Below, one piece after another: positions 6,907 to 10,903 of a stretch of DNA of 10,903 nucleotides. The notes beneath the pieces are model-generated. The model made no database searches, had not been told where the DNA came from, and was given only the letters and a program-made list of their open reading frames with translations. The translations under genes were made by a program, and so were the position numbers. This DNA is from a bacterium (lineage in GTDB: Bacteria > Bdellovibrionota_C > UBA2361 > SZUA-149). The stretch spans positions 1 through 10,903 of the forward strand of contig QIGM01000087.1 of the NCBI GenBank assembly GCA_003230795.1. The letters are read 5' to 3'. Position 1 is the stretch's first letter. Each line of letters opens with the position of its first letter.

Positions 6907-7027
6907 TAGTAAGTAGTAGTCTTCGTCCGGTGATGAAGAAAGGTGGGTCATCAGGTCTTTCGGCCTAGAAGGTGGTGGTTGTGGATGTTCTGAGTATTAA
7001 CACTCTCAGTTGTGGAGGGAATCGACT
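6907..7027 (+). promoter_or_regulatory. flgE leader with two small hairpins
   Basis: The 121-base gap before flgE holds a hairpin CTTCGTC-CGGT-GATGAAG (6921-6938, one G-U pair) and a second, CTGAG...CTCAG (6990-7009), ending 4 bases before the flgE ribosome site. Neither has a T run, so they are unlikely to be terminators. They may slow decay or tune translation of the abundant hook protein. I saw no convincing promoter here. Confidence 0.35.
7014..7019 (+). promoter_or_regulatory. Ribosome binding site that sets the flgE start (GTG)
   Basis: GGAGGG lies 8 bases before GTG 7028, ideal spacing. It rules out the in-frame TTG at 7010, which lies upstream of the site and would add six residues (MWREST) foreign to FlgE. 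Confidence 0.75.
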
Positions 7028-8335
7028 GTGCCAAGTATCATTGATGGTCTTTTTGCCGGCCGAGCCGGAATTCAATCTAACGGAACTGCAATTTCAGTTC
7101 TAGCAGATAACATTGCGAACCAAAATACCATTGGTTTTAAGCAATCTCGTCCTGATTTTGTCGACTTACTTGCGGGCTCATTGAGCGGTGCGGGTGCGGT
7201 CTCGACTGGTTCTGGTTCTAGTATTATTTCTACTACGCCTATTCTAAACCAAGGAACTTTTGAGTTTACCGGCCGGGGTCTCGATATCGGGATTGATGGT
7301 AATGGTTACTTTGTTGTTTCTGACCCGGGTGCGGGTGGATCAAGATTCTTTACGCGAGCAGGGAACTTTCAAGTCGATACTGACGGAAACGTGCTGGACC
7401 AAAATGGTCTACAGGTCCTTGGGTTTCCAGCCGGTGCTGCAGGTGGTCTTGAGCCGTTGAATGTTAACGTTCGAGCGCAGGACTCGGTTGAATCGGACAC
7501 GATTACAATTGCTGGAAACCTTGATGCGGAGAGTGATGTGCAAACCGTAATCGCGGACTACCCCGCGGCAGGAACTGCGACCGCGGGTGCTGGTGTCCAA
7601 CTCTCCGCTTTTAGCGCTAATGCCAACTTTTCTACTTTCGTGGATGTGTTTGATTCGCTTGGAGGAAAGCATACCGTCACAACTTACTTTTATAATAATG
7701 GACCAGGCGGTGGAACAAACAACTGGGATGTGCGCACGGTTGTTGATGGATCTGATATAGCCGGCGGAACAGCTGGAGAAGCCATCGAAATTGGGAATGT
7801 TACGCTTCAGTTTGGAAGCAACGGGACTCAAGCCTCACCGCTAGATGATATTATTAATGCAAACAACATCCAATGGAACAATGGATCAGGTGCGGGGAAT
7901 GTCGCGATTAATTTCTCCCCTTTTACTCAGTTCGCATCTGCCTCAAACATCCAATCAATCTCTCAGGACGGAACAGGTTCTGGTAGTGTAATTGGATTTA
8001 ATGTTGAGCCTGACGGAACACTATTTGCGCAGCTTGACAACGGGCAAACTGCTTCGATTGGAACGGTTTCTCTTGCAATTTTTGCAAACGCTGAAGGCTT
8101 GAGTCGAGTCGGTAACTCTCTCTTCGCTCAAACAAGTCGTTCTGGTGAACCAGTAATCGGAACCCCGAACACTGGAACATTTGGGTCGCTAGAATCCGGA
8201 GCCTTGGAGCTATCAACTGCGGATATCGCGGGAGACTTCATTAAGTTGATTTCATTGCAACGAGGTTTCCAGGGTTCTGCACGAATCATTACCAACATCG
8301 ATGATTTGCTGAACGAAATCATTAACCTTGCATAG
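7028..8335 (+). CDS. flgE: Flagellar hook protein FlgE
   Basis: Encodes 435 residues starting at GTG 7028. FlgE is exported through the flagellar channel and polymerises into the hook, the universal joint between rod and filament. The N-terminal rod-family block is clear (GLFAGRAGIQSNGTAISVL, then ADNIANQNTIGFK). It is followed by the FlgE/F/G core at about 85-135 (IGIDGNGYFVVSD, FFTRAGNFQVDTDGNVLDQ, GLQVLGFP). Next come the variable middle domains, rich in Asn, Gly, Ser and Thr (FVDVFDSLGGKHTVTTYFY). The C-terminal D0 helix ends the protein (SGALELSTADIAGDFIKLI, SLQRGFQGSARIITNIDDLL). The 435-residue length falls within the usual FlgE range and exceeds the roughly 260 of FlgG, which argues against a rod protein. 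It is the last gene of the sigma-54 block and is followed by a strong terminator. Confidence 0.95.
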   Translation: MPSIIDGLFAGRAGIQSNGTAISVLADNIANQNTIGFKQSRPDFVDLLAGSLSGAGAVSTGSGSSIISTTPILNQGTFEFTGRGLDIGIDGNGYFVVSDPGAGGSRFFTRAGNFQVDTDGNVLDQNGLQVLGFPAGAAGGLEPLNVNVRAQDSVESDTITIAGNLDAESDVQTVIADYPAAGTATAGAGVQLSAFSANANFSTFVDVFDSLGGKHTVTTYFYNNGPGGGTNNWDVRTVVDGSDIAGGTAGEAIEIGNVTLQFGSNGTQASPLDDIINANNIQWNNGSGAGNVAINFSPFTQFASASNIQSISQDGTGSGSVIGFNVEPDGTLFAQLDNGQTASIGTVSLAIFANAEGLSRVGNSLFAQTSRSGEPVIGTPNTGTFGSLESGALELSTADIAGDFIKLISLQRGFQGSARIITNIDDLLNEIINLA

Positions 8336-8377
8336 ATTTTAAAGTAGTAACCTCTCAAAAGTGGCTGGAGTGTATCG

Positions 8378-8411
8378 AAAGCGGCGGGCCTCTCTCCCCG
8401 TCGCTTTTTTT
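8378..8411 (+). terminator. Intrinsic terminator of the fliK-flgD-flgE operon
   Basis: An 11-bp stem, AAAGCGGCGGG (8378-8388) with CCCGTCGCTTT (8397-8407), contains one G-U pair and closes an 8-base loop. The stem merges into a run of seven T (8405-8411). This is a classic Rho-independent terminator placed about 40 bases after the flgE stop. Confidence 0.92.
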
Positions 8412-8413
8412 GT

Positions 8414-8508
8414 GTAAAAACGGTATCAGTTCCCACTTACCCCTTTTTCCTTCTGCGCTTTAAGTGCAGAAGGGAAAAGGGGTAAGTGGGAACTGATACC
8501 GTTTTTAC
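8414..8508. repeat. 95-base near-perfect palindrome between convergent genes
   Basis: Bases pair symmetrically around T8461. All 47 opposed positions pair on the + strand, 45 by Watson-Crick and two by G-T wobble (8457/8465 and 8448/8474). The outer ends are GTAAAAACGGTATCAG and its complement. The A5 and T5 tracts at the stem base give a bidirectional terminator layout serving flgE and the convergent outer-membrane gene. The outermost TA dinucleotides (8415-8416, 8506-8507) would also fit a small TA-flanked miniature element. It begins two bases after the flgE terminator T run. Its nature is unknown; the structure itself is directly visible. Confidence 0.9.
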
Positions 8509-8523
8509 TGATACCGTTTTTAC
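8494..8523. repeat. 15-base tandem direct repeat (x2) overlapping a stop codon
   Basis: TGATACCGTTTTTAC occurs at 8494-8508 and again, immediately adjacent, at 8509-8523. The first copy is the outer right arm of the large palindrome. The last base of the second copy is part of the TAG stop (minus strand) of the outer-membrane gene. The left arm could pair with either copy. Confidence 0.9.
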
Positions 8524-9944
8524 TACAACGGCAGACCAACCAGTCCAACATTCACGGACAAAAAGATTCGGTTAGCTTCGTAATCCTGCGCTCTAAATCG
8601 AAGATCTCTTTCTAAGTCATTCTCGTCAGCACTTTGAGTGACGTAATTATACCCCAGCACAATTGCACTGAACTGAGTGAGCTGGTAGCTCGCGCTGGTC
8701 GAGAACTCCACTCGGTCAGAAGGGTCTGAAACATTGTCCGTCTCCGAGAACTGAATAAATGTAAACGCGCCATCGAGCTTAATACGGTCGCCGATTCCTT
8801 TTACGCCGTTTACAGAAACGGAGCGCACCGATATGCTATCGCCGTCAATATCGGTGCCAACCTCTTGTCTGACGGCAAGTCCGAGAATGGTTCCTGGCTC
8901 GAAGATATAGTCGGCAGTTCCAGAGAAGGTAAATGAGGTCTCATCGTCCTCGCGCTGAGAGCTAATCGTTATTGGCTCGCCGTCTTTGCCAATAACAGTT
9001 GTTTCTCTGATGCCTTGGTCGTTGTGGAAGGAAGTTAAGAAGATACCGGCCGATCCGCTAAGCTTTAGCTTCTCGGAGGCGTCATATTGAGTAAAGAGAT
9101 TGGCGGAGCCGTTTGTTCTATTCGCTAGGTCATCTTCTTCATCTGGCACCTTGGAAAGGGAGTCGCCGCCTTCAACATCGGTTACAAGGTGTACTCCGAT
9201 ACTACCATCAATACCGGCACGCAATTTAGGTGAGAGGATCTTGGTGTATTTAGTGCTCGCGGTGTGAGTGTTGTAATCCGAACCATTCTCTTCAAAGCGA
9301 TTATCCTCATCATCATCGAAAAGGAACTCACCTAAGAAGAGGTGATAGGCGCCGGTATAGCCAAGGTCAAAAAGGCTCGTTGATGAAAGCTGCATTCCTT
9401 GGATTCCAGCGCGAAGCACCGTAGTCAGTGATTGAGTCGTGCGAGAGGCGGTTCCCTCTGCCACCGAAATATCATCTGAGTCAGAGCTCATCTCTGAGGA
9501 GAGTGAGATCATATAGGGTCTAGGTAGAATAAGGTCTGATAGTCGAGCACCGAAGAGTGCATCGACCGTGATTCGGTTCTGCTCTGAGAATTCGGCGAAG
9601 AATAATCCACCGAGCTTTCCAGATAGATTCACATCGGCGTAGTCCGCAACTTGCGGCACATCTGTCGATATATCGATTGAAACGTTAGTGATGAAGTCAT
9701 CATCTGGGTCGCCGTCAGCTTGGTCGCTGTAGAAAACGCTTAGGTCGCCGTCACTGATATCTTCATCAAGCGCTCCGTTAAGTACGAAGGGGGCTGGGCG
9801 ACGACGATCGTTCTCTAAAAAGACGTTGTCGTCATAGAGTTCTTGCACTCCCAAACTTATTGAGACTTGGGCTTTAGCAAGAGGAAGCTCAAGAGCGAAA
9901 GGAAGGATAAGAGAGAAAGAAAGCAATCTAAGAGAGAGTTTCAT
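8523..9944 (-). CDS. Secreted outer-membrane beta-barrel protein of unknown role
   Basis: Encodes 473 residues from ATG at 9944. A clear Sec signal peptide occupies 1-25 (MKLSLRLLSFSLILPFALEL, then PLAKA), with cleavage expected before Gln26. The mature part starts VSISLGVQELYDDNVFLEND, resembling the opening of putative beta-barrel porin 2-type proteins (BBP2 family, often linked to exopolysaccharide or exosortase loci). It then alternates short amphipathic strands with Asp/Glu-rich loops, for example NVSIDISTDV, NLSGKLGGLFFAEF, KLRAGIDGSIGVHLV, SFTFSGTADYIF and FSAIVLGYNYVT. The very acidic loops hint at a saline or divalent-cation-rich habitat. It ends in Leu (NVGLVGLPL) rather than the usual aromatic. 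A TTG at 9992 extends the frame but lacks a ribosome site and would spoil the signal peptide. The gene is convergent with flgE, so it is not part of the hook operon. Any flagellar role is unproven. Confidence 0.8.
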   Translation of the reverse strand: MKLSLRLLSFSLILPFALELPLAKAQVSISLGVQELYDDNVFLENDRRRPAPFVLNGALDEDISDGDLSVFYSDQADGDPDDDFITNVSIDISTDVPQVADYADVNLSGKLGGLFFAEFSEQNRITVDALFGARLSDLILPRPYMISLSSEMSSDSDDISVAEGTASRTTQSLTTVLRAGIQGMQLSSTSLFDLGYTGAYHLFLGEFLFDDDEDNRFEENGSDYNTHTASTKYTKILSPKLRAGIDGSIGVHLVTDVEGGDSLSKVPDEEDDLANRTNGSANLFTQYDASEKLKLSGSAGIFLTSFHNDQGIRETTVIGKDGEPITISSQREDDETSFTFSGTADYIFEPGTILGLAVRQEVGTDIDGDSISVRSVSVNGVKGIGDRIKLDGAFTFIQFSETDNVSDPSDRVEFSTSASYQLTQFSAIVLGYNYVTQSADENDLERDLRFRAQDYEANRIFLSVNVGLVGLPL

Positions 9945-9991
9945 AGGGAACTTAATCCAGAGAAAAGGGTTAACGAGTAAAAAGACCAGCA

Positions 9992-9997
9992 ATTATA
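9992..9997 (-). promoter_or_regulatory. Possible -10 box for the outer-membrane gene
   Basis: On the minus strand this reads TATAAT, about 48 bases before the outer-membrane gene's ATG. No good -35 hexamer is visible at 16-18 bases, so the promoter is tentative. The start site would fall inside the left arm of the inverted repeat. Confidence 0.3.
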
Positions 9998-10025
9998 GTT
10001 GATTACTTCAGTAGGATACTACCTT

Positions 10026-10051
10026 TAGAAAAGATGGCGCAATGCCGATTA
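10026..10051 (+). promoter_or_regulatory. Sigma-28 (FliA)-like promoter
   Basis: GCCGATTA (10044-10051) matches seven of eight bases of the flagellar sigma-28 -10 element GCCGATAA. TAGA (10026-10029) lies 14 bases upstream, versus the ideal TAAA at 15. If real, it would place the 148-residue gene and flhX in the late flagellar class. The imperfect -35 keeps this tentative. Confidence 0.4.
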
Positions 10052-10140
10052 TTACTTATACGAAGTGATAAGCAGGCCTATTGGCGCAGAGAACTTTGCT
10101 GGTCTTTTTTGTAGTAGTAAGCGTAAGGGTAGTTAAGGAC

Positions 10141-10587
10141 GTGAATCAGCAGCAAGAGAACTATAGACCGCCTTTACCAGCGGGAAGAGCTGGGAGAAAG
10201 GAAGTTGCGGAAGAAGTGCGAGCAGTAGCGAAAAGAACTGCGTTTGTAGCTCGATTTATAGTGCTTCGAGAAGGGAGACGCTCCAGGGCGCACCGGATAA
10301 TTGAAGCCATGCACTGGAACACGGATACTACCGCTGACGATCTCTACCGAGAATTTAGGCAGGCCTTTATTACCAACGGTGATAAGCTTCAACCAGTCGA
10401 TAGAGACCTTAATCGGGCCTTAGAGCACGCGGATTGTTCGGCGAATTACTTTGTAGACCAATACGCTGATAGAGTGACCCTAAGCTTTCGGGAATCATTA
10501 GAGGATTATGAGCGAAGTAATCGTTTGCTTTTTGGCGATGATCCCGAAGAGGTTCCACGAACCGGCGGTTGGCGGTTGGACCCATAG
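10141..10587 (+). CDS. Conserved-looking hypothetical protein upstream of flhX
   Basis: Encodes 148 residues; I do not recognise the family. The N-terminus is Pro/Arg-rich and basic (NYRPPLPAGRAGRKEVAEEV). The middle is helical and charged (RTAFVARFIVLREGRRSRAH, then RIIEAMHWN). The C-terminal half is acidic and helical (DDLYREFRQAF, NRALEHADCSANYFVDQYAD, SFRESLEDYERSNRLL), ending GGWRLDP. There is no signal peptide or membrane segment, so a cytoplasmic protein is likely. I chose GTG 10141, with AAGGG at 10125-10129 and AAGGA at 10135-10139 upstream. The frame stays open back to TTG 10081, but that extension would translate the T run and inverted-repeat arm into a spurious hydrophobic stretch (LLVFFVVV). 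It lies 51 bases before flhX on the same strand and may share its transcript, where some bacteria place a FliK-like gene; this one shows no FliK features. Confidence 0.62.
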   Translation: MNQQQENYRPPLPAGRAGRKEVAEEVRAVAKRTAFVARFIVLREGRRSRAHRIIEAMHWNTDTTADDLYREFRQAFITNGDKLQPVDRDLNRALEHADCSANYFVDQYADRVTLSFRESLEDYERSNRLLFGDDPEEVPRTGGWRLDP

Positions 10588-10638
10588 TCTCAAACGCCAT
10601 TCGAATTTTTCCTATCATGTGAATGCGGTCCTTGTCCT

Positions 10639-10903
10639 GTGAGTGCGCCGCCAAAGAATCCTTATAAACGCAAACAAGCGATCGCTCTGCAATATGCTGA
10701 GGGCGAAGCGCCGCGCGTGGTCGCAAGCGGTGCCGGCGAAGTCGCGCAGCGGATATTAGCCCTTGCGGAGGAGCATAACGTTCCTATTCGGCAGGATGAT
10801 GCTTTGGCTGACATTTTGGGGAAGTTGGATGTGGGCTTTGAAATTCCCCCGGAGACTTTTCGAGCTGTGGCTGAAATTTTAGCGTTTTTATACAGAGCAG
10901 ATC
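10639..10903 (+). CDS. flhX: FlhX: FlhB cytoplasmic (export switch) domain-only protein, 3' end outside window
   Basis: Residues 1-88 are visible; probably only a few codons are missing. The sequence follows the FlhB/YscU C-terminal domain closely: KRKQAIALQYAEGEAPRVVA, SGAGEVAQRILALAEEHNVP, IRQDDALADILGKLDVGFEI, and PPETFRAVAEILAFLYR. The four membrane helices of FlhB are absent. The autocleavage motif NPTH is replaced by NPYK, so it cannot self-cleave in the known way. Such stand-alone copies (FlhX, for example HP1575 in Helicobacter pylori, and YlqH in Bacillus) can stand in for the cleaved FlhB C-terminus. It probably acts with FlhB and FliK in substrate switching. The start is GTG 10639 by homology. 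The ribosome site is weak, and an ATG at 10617 is out of frame and followed directly by a stop. Confidence 0.88.
   Translation, partial: MSAPPKNPYKRKQAIALQYAEGEAPRVVASGAGEVAQRILALAEEHNVPIRQDDALADILGKLDVGFEIPPETFRAVAEILAFLYRAD

Larger units (their letters stand above)
9979..10109. repeat. 14-bp perfect inverted repeat spaced 103 bases apart
   Basis: AAAAAGACCAGCAA (9979-9992) is the exact reverse complement of TTGCTGGTCTTTTT (10096-10109). The pair brackets most of the divergent promoter region between the outer-membrane gene and the 148-residue gene. Each strand therefore ends with a T run at the far arm, as a small RNA with a closing terminal stem and terminator would. Alternatives are paired operator sites or the ends of a tiny mobile element. 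Confidence 0.75.

Noticed and set aside
6907..6920. AGTAGT-type short repeat after flgD
   Set aside because: Too short and degenerate; it just provides extra stop codons in several frames.
6915..6990. Riboswitch (for example cyclic-di-GMP type) in the flgE leader
   Set aside because: The conserved core elements of that class are not present; only small simple hairpins are visible.
9945..9992. Longer start (TTG 9992) for the outer-membrane gene
   Set aside because: No ribosome site, overlap with the inverted repeat, and it would put an extra hydrophobic stretch before a clean signal peptide.
10081..10140. N-terminal extension of the 148-residue gene from TTG, looking like a membrane segment or signal
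   Set aside because: The hydrophobic residues come from the T run and inverted-repeat arm. GTG 10141 has better upstream signals and starts a normal soluble protein.

Overview
The window is a flagellar export, hook and motor gene cluster from a motile, double-membraned (Gram-negative) bacterium. The order fliH-fliI-fliJ-motE-like-(insert)-fliK-flgD-flgE, the strong sigma-54 (-24/-12) site before fliK, and a signal-peptide-bearing outer-membrane beta-barrel protein all fit a deltaproteobacterial-type lineage such as Bdellovibrionota, Desulfobacterota or Myxococcota. That placement is inferred from gene order and is only moderately certain. Base composition looks moderate, and GTG/TTG starts are common.

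Bases 1-3208 are one tightly packed operon segment on the + strand: the C-terminal end of FliH, the export ATPase FliI, the coiled-coil stalk protein FliJ, and a membrane-anchored MotE-family protein with an unusually long cytoplasmic N-terminus. Gaps are 1-5 bases. A 13-bp perfect hairpin follows. A single-gene insert then interrupts the flagellar order: a REP-associated tyrosine transposase (RAYT, HUH/Y1 type; 3371-4300), followed by about 450 bases without a gene. That spacer ends in a near-perfect sigma-54 promoter (4689-4704) and possibly a sigma-70-like one. They would restart transcription for the second flagellar block: fliK (hook-length control), flgD (hook cap) and flgE (hook), 4753-8335.

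flgE ends at a textbook intrinsic terminator (8378-8411). Two bases later lies a 95-base near-perfect palindrome with 47-bp arms, followed by a second tandem copy of its outer 15 bases, which runs into the stop codon of the convergent gene. That gene (8523-9944, - strand) encodes a secreted beta-barrel outer-membrane protein. Beyond it, a divergent regulatory region (about 9945-10140) carries a 14-bp inverted repeat spaced 103 bases apart and a sigma-28-like site. It leads into an unrecognised 148-residue protein and then an FlhX protein (the FlhB cytoplasmic switch domain alone, lacking NPTH), which is cut by the window end.

Functionally, FliH/FliI/FliJ energise flagellar type III export. 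FliK with the FlhB/FlhX-type switch sets the change from hook to filament export. FlgD caps the growing FlgE hook. The MotE-like protein probably supports the stator or periplasmic motor parts. The features most worth a second look are the giant palindrome, the RAYT insertion with its hairpins, the spaced inverted repeat between the divergent genes, and the unknown gene next to flhX. I found no tRNA, rRNA or CRISPR array.
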